NCBI GenBank assembly: GCA_028693395.1
Contig: JAQUVJ010000005.1
Span: forward strand, 1 to 52,026
DNA: 52,026 nt
Direction of reading: 5' to 3'
Source of the DNA: Candidatus Nanoarchaeia archaeon
GTDB taxonomy: Archaea > Nanobdellota > Nanobdellia > Woesearchaeales > JAQUVJ01
The position numbers and the translations under genes are program-made. The notes under the pieces are model-generated. The model was not told where the DNA came from. It did not search any database and saw nothing but the letters and a program-made list of their open reading frames with translations. This document shows positions 17,330 to 27,426 of this stretch, piece by piece (within the stretch, counting starts at the first letter, position 1; each line of letters starts with the position of its first letter).

Positions 17330-17433
17330 TTTTTTATTTTTATGAATATTCTTTTAAATTGTTTAATCTTTAATTTGTGATTTGTTTTATAAATTTACAT
17401 AAATATTATAAAGAAAATAATAATCTATTAATT

Positions 17434-18408
17434 ATGGAAAAAGATTATCAAGAAAAATTAGAAAAGAAACAATATGGAGTTTATGATACATCCTCAGTTC
17501 AAATATGTTCTTGGACTAAGAAATCTTTAAGAAATGAAGGAGATTGTTATAAAAAAAAATTCTATGGTGCAAATACTCACAAATGTATGGAAATGACACC
17601 AATTACACTTTTTTGTTCAAATAGATGTATTTTTTGTTGGAGACCAACAGAGTATATGAATATTGAAGAATATAAATCTCAAAAATGGCCAGAACCAAAA
17701 GATATTGTTGATAATTTACTTATTAAAAGAAAAAAATTATTGAATGGTTTTGGAGGAAATGATAAAGTAAGTAAAAAATATTTAGAAGACGCTTATGTTC
17801 CAGATCATTATGCAATTTCATTATCAGGAGAGCCTTTATTATATCCAAAAATGCCTGAATTAGTTAGACATTTAAGAGATGATAGAAAAGCACGAACTAT
17901 TTTTATTGTTTCAAATGGACTTGAGACAAGTATGATAAAAAAACTAGATGATGAAGATTCTTTACCAACTCAATTTTATATTTCAATTCCGTCATCTAAT
18001 GAAGATCTATTTAAAAAGATAAATCATTCTTTATACAATGATGGTTGGAAAAGATTGCATGAATCTTTAGAATATATGAAAAATATGCAACCATTAAAGA
18101 CAAGAAAAGTTATGAGAATTACATTAATTAGAGGATTAAATGATAGTGATGAAAATTTAGAAGAATTTAAAGGTTTAATTGATAAATATGATTTTGATTT
18201 TATTGAAGTTAAATCATACATGCATTTAGGTTATTCTCAAAAAAGATTAAAAAAAAAAAATCAATATGAATGGGACGAATTAAAGCAAAAAGCGATGCAA
18301 TTAGAAACTGATAAATTTAAATTTGAAGATGAACAAATGGAATCTTTAATCGTTTTATTGAAAAATAAAGATTCAAAACATACTACTTTGATTTATCCTA
18401 ACGAATAA
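17434..18408 (+). CDS. taw1: S-adenosyl-L-methionine-dependent tRNA 4-demethylwyosine synthase (Taw1)
   Basis: QICSWTKKSLRNEGDCYKKKFYGANTHKCMEMTPITLFCSNRCIFCWRP; start moved from TTG 17377 to in-frame ATG 17434 (MEKDYQEK), as the upstream part is promoter-like. Confidence 0.9.
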   Translation: MEKDYQEKLEKKQYGVYDTSSVQICSWTKKSLRNEGDCYKKKFYGANTHKCMEMTPITLFCSNRCIFCWRPTEYMNIEEYKSQKWPEPKDIVDNLLIKRKKLLNGFGGNDKVSKKYLEDAYVPDHYAISLSGEPLLYPKMPELVRHLRDDRKARTIFIVSNGLETSMIKKLDDEDSLPTQFYISIPSSNEDLFKKINHSLYNDGWKRLHESLEYMKNMQPLKTRKVMRITLIRGLNDSDENLEEFKGLIDKYDFDFIEVKSYMHLGYSQKRLKKKNQYEWDELKQKAMQLETDKFKFEDEQMESLIVLLKNKDSKHTTLIYPNE

Positions 18409-18604
18409 TTGATTTGTATATTTTTTTTCTTTATCTTTTTTTATTATGTTCTTTATTTTTTTTATTATTTTCTTTATTTTTTTATTGTATATTAATCATC
18501 TATTTATTTGATTAATATATCATTATTGATGATTAAAATATTTACACTTATTATAAGTAACTAATCTTTTTATATTTATTACATTGATTTATGAATGATT
18601 AATA

Positions 18605-20269
18605 ATGGAATTATATAGTAAAATACAAAATAAAGAAGATAGATTATTTGCATACTTTAGTATGGAAGTAGGTCTTAATGAAGAAATGCAAACATATAGT
18701 GGAGGTTTAGGTATTTTAGCAGGAGATACTATAAAATCATTTGCTGATAGAAGTGTACCTATTGTATGTATAACATTATTAAACGAAGAGGGGTATTTTA
18801 AACAACAAATTAATAATTACGGAGAACAAATTGAATATCCATATGGATGGGATAAAAGTAAATTTACACAAGAATTAGAAAATATTATAGAATTAGATAT
18901 TCACGGAAGAAAAGTCAAAATTAGAGCTTGGGAATATAGAGTAAAAGGCGAAACAGGTTATGAAGTTCCAATATATTTCTTAGATACAAACATAGAAGGA
19001 AACAGTGACTATGATAAAACATTAACAAAACATCTTTATGGAGGAGATAATTATTATAGATTATGCCAAGAAATAATATTAGGAATTGGTGGAATTAGAT
19101 TTTTAGAATCTAGAGGTTATAATAATTTATTAAAATATCATATGAATGAAGGGCATGCTGCTTTTTTAACAATTGAATTATTACATCAAAATAATATGGA
19201 TCAAGAAATAGTAAAAAAGAAATGTGTATTTACAACACATACACCTGTTGGTGCTGGTCATGATGTTTTTTCTCAAGAAGACATAAAAAAAGTATTAGGT
19301 GATTATGTTCCAGAAAAATATTTCCATAACGGAACTTTATCAATGACATATTTAGGATTAAATAATAGTCATTTTGTTAATGGAGTTGCAAAAAAACATG
19401 GAGAAATATCACAAAGAATGTTTCCAAAATTTAATATTAATTACATTACAAATGGAGTTCATTCACAAACATGGACTTCAGAATCATTTTCTAAATTATT
19501 TGATGAAAAAATTCCAGAATGGAGAAAAGACCCATTTGCTTTAAGATATGCAGCACAATTATATTTGTCGGAAGTTTGGGATGCTCATTTAGAAAACAAG
19601 AAAAAATTAATAGATTTAATAAGAGAAAAAACTGGAGTAGAATTTGATGAAGAAGTATTTACTATTGGTTTTGCAAGAAGAGCTACAGGTTATAAAAGAA
19701 TGGATTTGATTTTTAATAATATTCAGAAATTAATAGAAATATCAAATAAAGTTGGAAAAATTCAATTAGTTTTTGCAGGAAAAGCACATATTAAAGATAC
19801 AGAAGGAAAAATGTTAATCAAAAAGATCTGGGATATGAGATTTGTTTTAGGTAAAAATATCAAATTAGTATTTTTAGAAAATTACAATATGGAACTTGCA
19901 AAAGTATTAATTCCTGGGGTAGATTTATGGTTAAATACTCCAAAAAGACCATTAGAAGCATCAGGGACAAGTGGAATGAAAGCTTGTCATAATGCTATAC
20001 CTTCACTTTCAATTTTAGATGGATGGTGGATTGAAGGTCATATGGAAAATTATACAGGTTGGTCAATTGGTGACATTGATGAATATGAAAATGATGATAA
20101 AGATGCTCAAGATCTTTATTATAAACTTGAAAAAATCATAATGCCAATGTTTTATGAAAAAAGAGATGATTATATTAAAATTATGAGAAATTCAATTGCT
20201 TTAAATGCATCATTTTTTAATACTAACAGAATGGTTTCTCAATATGTTTTAAATGCTTATTTAAATTGA
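18605..20269 (+). CDS. glgP: Alpha-glucan (glycogen/maltodextrin) phosphorylase, short form
   Basis: YFSMEVGLNEEMQTYSGGLGILAGDTIKSFAD, RATGYKRMDLIF, EASGTSGMKACHNAIPSLSILDGWWIEG. Confidence 0.88.
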   Translation: MELYSKIQNKEDRLFAYFSMEVGLNEEMQTYSGGLGILAGDTIKSFADRSVPIVCITLLNEEGYFKQQINNYGEQIEYPYGWDKSKFTQELENIIELDIHGRKVKIRAWEYRVKGETGYEVPIYFLDTNIEGNSDYDKTLTKHLYGGDNYYRLCQEIILGIGGIRFLESRGYNNLLKYHMNEGHAAFLTIELLHQNNMDQEIVKKKCVFTTHTPVGAGHDVFSQEDIKKVLGDYVPEKYFHNGTLSMTYLGLNNSHFVNGVAKKHGEISQRMFPKFNINYITNGVHSQTWTSESFSKLFDEKIPEWRKDPFALRYAAQLYLSEVWDAHLENKKKLIDLIREKTGVEFDEEVFTIGFARRATGYKRMDLIFNNIQKLIEISNKVGKIQLVFAGKAHIKDTEGKMLIKKIWDMRFVLGKNIKLVFLENYNMELAKVLIPGVDLWLNTPKRPLEASGTSGMKACHNAIPSLSILDGWWIEGHMENYTGWSIGDIDEYENDDKDAQDLYYKLEKIIMPMFYEKRDDYIKIMRNSIALNASFFNTNRMVSQYVLNAYLN

Positions 20270-20364
20270 TTTTTTCTTTTTATATTTTCTTTTTATATTT
20301 CTTTCTCTAACTATTTTTTTAACTATTATTTTATCTTTTTTTATCTTCTTTTATTTTATCTTTG

Positions 20365-20412
20365 TTAATTATTTTGTTAATTATTATATTAATTATTTTA
20401 TTAATTATTTTA
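20365..20412. repeat. Four tandem 12-bp repeats TTAATTATTWTR
   Basis: TTAATTATTTTG/TTAATTATTATA/TTAATTATTTTA/TTAATTATTTTA read directly. Confidence 0.8.
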
Positions 20413-20533
20413 TTATTATATTACTATAATATTATTTTTTTATATAAAAGATTGTTTATAATTAGTATATTAACATACAAATAATACAATTAAACAGAAA
20501 AACTTTTATAAAGAAATGCGATGTCTTCAATGA

Positions 20534-21487
20534 GTGATAAATATGTTAGATAATCATGTAGGTTTTTTTAATAAAATAAAAGGATTATTTGTTCCATCAA
20601 TTTCTTTAGAAGATTTAGCAATGCAAGATGGAATTTCAAGAGATTCAGTTGAAGTTTTAGATGAAGCGGTAAATACTAATAATATTTATTTAAATTATTC
20701 AGATAAATCTTTAATAAGAAAAGAAATTGAAAAAGAAACTCCAAAAGATTCTTCAGATTATTCAATATTAAGATTATTAGATAATAAATATCAGATGAGT
20801 AAAATTATGAAATTTGGAGATTTAAACTACGAATCAAGATTAGAATTTTGGACTAGATTAAAAACAATAAGACAAGAAGATGAATTAGGATTAACATTGA
20901 GTTTTTTTAGAAATTCATATGTAATATCAGATATGAAAGAAGACTTTTATAAAGAAGAAAGAACTATAACAGAAAATTTATTTTTTGCAAAATATGTTCC
21001 AAAAATTATTGAACAAGAAGTTTCAAAAATTTTAGAAGAAGAAAAATCCAAATTATCAAGCGAAGATTCTCTAGATAATGAAATCGATTTATCAAATTTA
21101 GAAAAAAGATTAAGATTTGTAAAATCAAAAATGTTAGATCAAAAAACAATAAATAGCATAGAAAAGAGAGCTTTAAATGATTATGTTAAAAATTTAATAG
21201 TAAATGATGGAAATCCAGAAATTATTGCTTTAACAAAAGAATTTTTAAATCATTTTTATGAAGAAAATAAAAGAGAAGAAGTCATTAAAAAAGGAATTGA
21301 AAAAATATTATATGTTTCAGAAAATCCAATTGAAGATGTAAAGAAATTTGTTAGTGAAATACGTATCTTAGACACAAATAAGGTTCATTTAATTTTAAAT
21401 GACATAAAGGAAGATTATAATGTTCAAGAATTATCAAAGAGATTTTTAAAAGATTCTTTTAGGTATAGATATAGTAATTTGAATTGA
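20534..21487 (+). CDS. Hypothetical protein, charged/helical, unknown function
   Basis: Long ORF; GTGATAAAT precedes likely ATG start at 20543; no recognised domain. Confidence 0.6.
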   Translation: MINMLDNHVGFFNKIKGLFVPSISLEDLAMQDGISRDSVEVLDEAVNTNNIYLNYSDKSLIRKEIEKETPKDSSDYSILRLLDNKYQMSKIMKFGDLNYESRLEFWTRLKTIRQEDELGLTLSFFRNSYVISDMKEDFYKEERTITENLFFAKYVPKIIEQEVSKILEEEKSKLSSEDSLDNEIDLSNLEKRLRFVKSKMLDQKTINSIEKRALNDYVKNLIVNDGNPEIIALTKEFLNHFYEENKREEVIKKGIEKILYVSENPIEDVKKFVSEIRILDTNKVHLILNDIKEDYNVQELSKRFLKDSFRYRYSNLN

Positions 21488-21514
21488 TTTCTTTATTTTT
21501 ATTTTTTATTTTTA

Positions 21515-21556
21515 TTTTTTATCTTTTATTTTTTATCTTTTATTTTTTATTTTCCT
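21515..21556 (+). terminator. T-rich 14-bp repeats (TTTTTTATCTTTTA, ~2.8 copies), probable terminator region
   Basis: Oligo-T tracts on the coding strand immediately 3' of ORF 20534-21487. Confidence 0.4.
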
Positions 21557-21566
21557 GATTAGCCAA

Positions 21567-21600
<34 letters not shown>

Positions 21601-21711
21601 TTTTGTTGGTTTTTTAATTTAATTTAATTTATAATATATTTTACATTTTTAATTTAATTTTAACCAGTAGTTATTAAAAAGATTTAAAAAGAGTTTAGAA
21701 ACTATAATAAA

Positions 21712-22392
21712 ATGGCAATATTTTTTTTTGATGTAGATGGAACAATTGCAGATAATATGGGAGTCCATTATGAAACTTTTAATATAATTTTTTCAAAATT
21801 CAATTTAAAAATGCCATTATCATTATGGCAAAACGAATATATAGGTCAACCTGGATTTGAAATAATAAAACAATTTCTAAAAAAAAACAAAATAAGATAT
21901 AATGATTTAGATATAGAAATATTAAGAAATTTAAGAGATGAAATATATGATAAAATGCTTGATAATAAATACGTAAGACCATTTGATGGACTTATATATT
22001 TCTTAGAGGAATCAAAAAAAAAAGGTAATATTCACATTATCACATCAAATTCTATATTAGAAAATGTTCAAAGATTTTTAAAAATTCATGACTTAGAAAA
22101 ATATTTTGATGAAATTTGCACACCAGAAAATTATAAACCAAAACCAAGTTTTGACATGTTTGAAAAAATGTTTCAAAAATATAATAATTACACAAAAGAT
22201 CAATCAATTTTTTTTGAAGATTCCATATTGGGAGCTAAGACAGGAATTGATTATGGATTAAAAACTTTTATAATTAAAAAAACATATGGAGACATGTTAA
22301 AAGTTGTTTTTAAAAATGAAATAAAAGATGAAAGAGTAAAAGTTATAAAAGATTATAAAGATTCTAATTTAAAAAAGATTGTAAATTATTGA
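21712..22392 (+). CDS. HAD-superfamily hydrolase (phosphoglycolate phosphatase-like)
   Basis: MAIFFFDVDGTIADNMGVHYETF motif I; HIITSNS motif II; FFEDSILGAKTGIDYGLKTFII motif IV. Confidence 0.85.
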   Translation: MAIFFFDVDGTIADNMGVHYETFNIIFSKFNLKMPLSLWQNEYIGQPGFEIIKQFLKKNKIRYNDLDIEILRNLRDEIYDKMLDNKYVRPFDGLIYFLEESKKKGNIHIITSNSILENVQRFLKIHDLEKYFDEICTPENYKPKPSFDMFEKMFQKYNNYTKDQSIFFEDSILGAKTGIDYGLKTFIIKKTYGDMLKVVFKNEIKDERVKVIKDYKDSNLKKIVNY

Positions 22393-22629
22393 TTTCTTAT
22401 TTTTATCTAATTTTAATTATCATGTATTTTATGTTTTATGTTTTATTTTTTGCTTCTTATCTTTTATTTTTTAGTTTTTTAGTTTTATATAATAATTTTC
22501 ATTGTAATAATTGTAATAAAATAAGATATCATATGTAATTATAAAATCTTAAAAAACATAAAAATTTAAATATTTCTTATATAAAAAAACAATAAAGAAA
22601 CCTTATATAAATAGATTTGAGAGATAAAA

Positions 22630-23304
22630 ATGATAGATCATATTGCATTTATAATGGATGGAAATAGAAGATTCGCAAAAAAAAATGATAAAGAAGTTGC
22701 ATGGGGACATAAACAAGGAGGATTAGCTTTGAAAAGAGTTCTTTTGTGGTGCAAAAAGAGAAATATAAAAGATGTAACTGTATATGCTTTTTCTAAAGAA
22801 AATTTCAAACGAAGTGAAGAAGAAAAAAATAATTTAATGAAATTATTTTTAGAAATGTTTGATTTTCAAAAAAAAGAAAATGATTATCTAAAAGAAATAA
22901 ATAACTCTTTTAATATCAATATTATTGGAGATATTTCACAATTTCCAAAAATAGTAAAAGAAAAATTAAAATTAATTGAAAAGAAAGAAAAAAATAATGA
23001 ATTTAATTTAAATTTATGCTTAGGATATGATGGAAGATCGGAAATTGTTTATAGTGTAAATCAAATTATAAAAAAAGGTTTAGAAATAAATGAAAAAAAC
23101 ATATTAGAAAATCTTTGGTTAAATAAAGAACCAGATTTAATTATTAGAACTGCTGAAAATAGATTGTCAGGTTTTTTATTATATCAAAGTTCTTATAGTG
23201 AGATAATTTTTTTAGAGAATTTATTATGGCCAGAAATTGATGAGATTGTTTTAGAAAAATGTTATAATAATTTTGAGACAAGAAATAGGAAATTTGGGAA
23301 ATAA
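22630..23304 (+). CDS. uppS: Isoprenyl transferase (cis-prenyltransferase, UppS family)
   Basis: MIDHIAFIMDGNRRFAKK...WGHKQGG...VTVYAFSKENFKRSEEE...PDLIIRTAENRLSGFLLYQSSYSEIIFLENLLWPEID. Confidence 0.92.
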   Translation: MIDHIAFIMDGNRRFAKKNDKEVAWGHKQGGLALKRVLLWCKKRNIKDVTVYAFSKENFKRSEEEKNNLMKLFLEMFDFQKKENDYLKEINNSFNINIIGDISQFPKIVKEKLKLIEKKEKNNEFNLNLCLGYDGRSEIVYSVNQIIKKGLEINEKNILENLWLNKEPDLIIRTAENRLSGFLLYQSSYSEIIFLENLLWPEIDEIVLEKCYNNFETRNRKFGK

Positions 23305-23319
23305 TGTTGTTTCTCTAAA

Positions 23320-25590
23320 ATGACACGATTTTTTTATATTAAGAAAATGAGACAATATTTTATGAATATTAAATTTAAATCAATTATCTACATTTTTTTT
23401 GTAGTTTTATTTGTTTCTCAAGTTTATTCTATAAAATATAGTTTTCAAGAACAAACTTGTGGTAATGTTGATTGTGTTGAGGTTTTGGAAGATTATGAAA
23501 TAAAAAATTATTCAACTTATGTTTTTTTTAATATATATTCAAATCAAAGTACACCTTTAGATTACATAAATCCTAATGTTCCAAGAGAAGGAATAAAAAC
23601 AAAAGATGGATTTTCATATTGTTCACATTATTATATTTTTAATTATCAATATACTTGCAATTTTGTACAAAAACCAAAAATTAAAAATATAAATGAAGAT
23701 CTAGAATTATTAAAAGATTATAATATAGAAGATGTTTGTTCTTGTACTGATAATGATATAAAAGAATTCAATTTAACAATTAATGGAAATAAATTTGATA
23801 GCATTTTTAAATTAGACACTTTAAAAAAGTATGAATTTAACTGTAGCTGTGAAGATAAAATTGGTCAAACAGTATCAAACACTTTTGAAGTAGATCATAC
23901 AACTTATAAACCTAAAAGTATCACAAACATAAAAAACACAAATGGATTGGAAATATTAACAGTTTTAAAAACAGAATTATCTCATAATGATTTTTGTCAA
24001 AATCAAGTAAATTGCGAAATAAAAAATTTAGAAAATGATGAAATTATAAAAACAGATTCATTAGATTATAAAGTGTTGATAGAAAAAGATAAATTGTATT
24101 GTTTTGAATTTAACTCAAAAAAGATATGTTATATTAATTTTAATACACCTCAAAAATTATTAATTGATTCATTTAATAAAAAAGTAAATGAATTAAATCA
24201 TAATAAAAAATTTGCAGAATCATTATTTTATATTGATTGTTTAAATAGTGTATGTAAAATTGTATATAAAGATGCAAATCAAAATATAGAAATAAATTCA
24301 TATAAGACATATTTTTTAGAAATAGAAAATGCAATAAAAGCATTTTTAATTGATTTGGGAGAATTAAAACCAGTATTGAATATTCCTGAAAATTTAGAAA
24401 TGTTTAAAGAATATGATATTGAAGACACTTGTAAATGCGAAGGATTTCCAGGTTCAACAAAAAAATTAACTATAAATGATAGAAATGTTGAAGAAAAATA
24501 TACATTTTATTCTTTAGGCAAATATAAATTTAATTGTTCTTGTACTCTTGATTATAAAGAAGAATCAAAACAATTTTCATTGGGAATTTATTTATACTAT
24601 GCAGACAATTTAGAAATAATTGATGAAGATACTTTAAAGGATTCTCAAATATTTATTCAAAAATCAAATGAAATAATTATAAAAAATTATTTCAAAGAAA
24701 ATAATAATAATTTTTCTATAAAAGATATACAAAATCAAAAGCAATTTTATGTTATGAATGATTATGATCATAAAATAATAATTGAAAAAGGTAAATTATA
24801 TTGCTTTGAAGATTTACATGATAGTAATCAAAAAAAATGTTTTGTTTATCCAGAAGAAAAAACAATAAATTCTAATAAAGATAAAATAAATATTGAAGAA
24901 ATTAAAATAGATGGAAAATCAGTTATATATCTAAACACATCTGATTTAGTATATAAAAATAATAAATATTATGAAGGAAATATAGAATTTAATCTAAAAG
25001 GACAAATTGAATTTTTTGAAAATCAAAATTATATATTTTTACAAAATAATAATAAAATATATAATATATCATTTAATGTAGAATTAATACCTGATTATTA
25101 TAGTAAATGTGAATTACATCAAATTGGAAAATATTTTGTTGATAATACAAAGTATGAATTAAAAGATAACGATGGAAATTTGATAACATTAGAATATGAA
25201 AAAGGAGTTACTAAAAATGGTTATCTAGTCGAAGAAAATAGGAATGTCTTTGTTATATTTTCATTAGTATCAGATCAAAATTATATGTTACGTAAATGTT
25301 TTAAAGGAATAGATTTAGTAGCAAATGTTACAAAATCTGATATTAATAATGTTACACAATTACGATTAGTTGCTAAAACAGTATTTGAAACTCAAAGTAA
25401 TTTAAAAGGTATTCAGACATTAATTGAAAAAATTTCAGATTATCTTTTATCAAAAATAACAGAATATGATAATAAAAAAATAGAAGCAAAAGAATTAATT
25501 AAAGATCTATCGCCTGAATACTTAATTGAATTAAAAAACATTTTAAATCAAATAAAAAGTATAACAAATGTTCAAGAAATTAAAAGATAA
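23320..25590 (+). CDS. Secreted/surface protein with internally duplicated Cys-containing domain
   Basis: Signal-type hydrophobic N-terminus (SIIYIFFVVLFVSQVYS); two copies of [DE]-[IV]-C-x-C ... K-Y-x-F-N-C-S-C ... LYCF motif blocks. Confidence 0.65.
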   Translation: MTRFFYIKKMRQYFMNIKFKSIIYIFFVVLFVSQVYSIKYSFQEQTCGNVDCVEVLEDYEIKNYSTYVFFNIYSNQSTPLDYINPNVPREGIKTKDGFSYCSHYYIFNYQYTCNFVQKPKIKNINEDLELLKDYNIEDVCSCTDNDIKEFNLTINGNKFDSIFKLDTLKKYEFNCSCEDKIGQTVSNTFEVDHTTYKPKSITNIKNTNGLEILTVLKTELSHNDFCQNQVNCEIKNLENDEIIKTDSLDYKVLIEKDKLYCFEFNSKKICYINFNTPQKLLIDSFNKKVNELNHNKKFAESLFYIDCLNSVCKIVYKDANQNIEINSYKTYFLEIENAIKAFLIDLGELKPVLNIPENLEMFKEYDIEDTCKCEGFPGSTKKLTINDRNVEEKYTFYSLGKYKFNCSCTLDYKEESKQFSLGIYLYYADNLEIIDEDTLKDSQIFIQKSNEIIIKNYFKENNNNFSIKDIQNQKQFYVMNDYDHKIIIEKGKLYCFEDLHDSNQKKCFVYPEEKTINSNKDKINIEEIKIDGKSVIYLNTSDLVYKNNKYYEGNIEFNLKGQIEFFENQNYIFLQNNNKIYNISFNVELIPDYYSKCELHQIGKYFVDNTKYELKDNDGNLITLEYEKGVTKNGYLVEENRNVFVIFSLVSDQNYMLRKCFKGIDLVANVTKSDINNVTQLRLVAKTVFETQSNLKGIQTLIEKISDYLLSKITEYDNKKIEAKELIKDLSPEYLIELKNILNQIKSITNVQEIKR

Positions 25591-25611
25591 AATCAAAATT
25601 AAAAAAATAAA

Positions 25612-27426
25612 ATGATAAAAATGAAAAGAAAATCTCAAGTAACACCATTTATAATAGCAGGACTAGTAGTTTTACTAATGTTTATAATTCTTTATAATTA
25701 TAAATTACAAAACACAATAATAAACAATACAAACATAGAAGACGAATCTTTACTACCATTAGTTACATATGTTCAAGGAATTGTTGAAAATTTAGTTAAT
25801 GAAGAATCATTAAAAATAGGATTATATGGAAATATTCCAAATTTAAATAAAACAGAAATGATACAAAAAGGAGTTGTTTCATTTGAAGATTTAGGTATTG
25901 ATTATTATTCTTGGGATTATAAAAACTATCCAAAAATTGAAGATTTCGAAAAATATATAAGTGATATTGTTACACAAAGAATTTCTAATATTTTCCAAAA
26001 TGAATATTTATCAAATTATTATAACATTGAAGAAAAAGGAAATTTAGTCATATTTACTAAAATAAATGAAAATTCAATTGTTATACATTTAAATAAAAAA
26101 TTAATAATAACAAAATTAAAAGATAAATCTGTAACAGAACTTAATGAATTTTATGTTACAATAAAATCAGATTTTGGAAAATTATTAAATGAAGCATATG
26201 AAATACATAATTATTTAGTAAATCAATCTGTTCTTGAAACATTTGCAATGCAAATATTATATTCAGGAGATTTTTATGTTGATTCAATGGAATTTAATTG
26301 TTTAAAAAATAGATTTCTGATATCAGATTTACAAGATCAATATGATGAAATATCAAAAAATCATTTTAAATTTTTAAATTATAAATATTTTATAGAATCT
26401 TTAAATAATTTTAATCATAAACAGTATTATTTAGCTTATGCAATAAATAATTCAGATTCAGATTACAAAATGGATATAAAAGTTTTTGATTCAGTTCTTT
26501 TTAAATCAAATCCAAGTAAAAATGGTTATATTGAATCAATGTCCACAAGTGTTAGTTCAAGTTTTTTAAAGATGTTATGTATAAATGTTTTTCATCAATT
26601 TTATACATTTAGACAACCATTAATTATAGATTTAAATTATAAAAATTCACAATTTAGATTACCTCTTGTTGTTGATGTTTTAAATAATCAACCAAAGAAA
26701 AAAAATAATAATATATACAGCAGTGTAGATGGAGAATATGTTGAAAGTTTTTGTGAGCAAAAATCAGCAGACGAATCAACGATTTTAGTCTTAGATTCTA
26801 AAACTGATGAATTTATTGATAATGTTTCAGTTACAGTAAAATGTTTAAATTATTACACTTGTTATATAGGAGAATTAGAACAAGGTAGTCAGGCTGGATC
26901 TCCTTATATAAAACAAAGATTGCCAGAATGTGAAAATTATGAATTCATTTTAAGTAAAGATGGATATGAAACAACAAGTGTCTTTTTACCAAAAGATGAT
27001 TCAAATATTTACTTATTAGATATTGTTCCATATATAGATGTAGATTTAGAATTAAATTATGTAACAAAGATGTCATCAGGTGTAGAATCTGGTGAATATA
27101 AAAGACAATTAGATGAAGGTGAATTTGTTTCTTTTGTTTTAGGAAATGACTATTATTTATTTTATAAAGAAGATGAATTAAAAGTAAAAGTACCATACAG
27201 AGATGGAGTTTATATTTTAAATTCCATTTTAATAGATGAAGATAATAATTTCAGATATTTTTCAGAAAATTATTTAAATGTATCAAGTTTAGATTTTAGA
27301 GTAGAAAATCCAAAAATTCAAATAAACCTTTATGGTTTTGAAAATATTGATAATGAAGATGAAGAAAAATTATATGAAATGATGGATTATGGCAAACAAT
27401 ATTCAACAGAAATAAAAATCAGGTGA
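25612..27426 (+). CDS. Pilin-type-N-terminus surface protein (class III signal peptide-like)
   Basis: MKRKSQVTPFIIAGLVVLLMFIILYNYK (K-R-x-x-Q followed by hydrophobic segment); large extracytoplasmic region. Confidence 0.65.
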   Translation: MIKMKRKSQVTPFIIAGLVVLLMFIILYNYKLQNTIINNTNIEDESLLPLVTYVQGIVENLVNEESLKIGLYGNIPNLNKTEMIQKGVVSFEDLGIDYYSWDYKNYPKIEDFEKYISDIVTQRISNIFQNEYLSNYYNIEEKGNLVIFTKINENSIVIHLNKKLIITKLKDKSVTELNEFYVTIKSDFGKLLNEAYEIHNYLVNQSVLETFAMQILYSGDFYVDSMEFNCLKNRFLISDLQDQYDEISKNHFKFLNYKYFIESLNNFNHKQYYLAYAINNSDSDYKMDIKVFDSVLFKSNPSKNGYIESMSTSVSSSFLKMLCINVFHQFYTFRQPLIIDLNYKNSQFRLPLVVDVLNNQPKKKNNNIYSSVDGEYVESFCEQKSADESTILVLDSKTDEFIDNVSVTVKCLNYYTCYIGELEQGSQAGSPYIKQRLPECENYEFILSKDGYETTSVFLPKDDSNIYLLDIVPYIDVDLELNYVTKMSSGVESGEYKRQLDEGEFVSFVLGNDYYLFYKEDELKVKVPYRDGVYILNSILIDEDNNFRYFSENYLNVSSLDFRVENPKIQINLYGFENIDNEDEEKLYEMMDYGKQYSTEIKIR

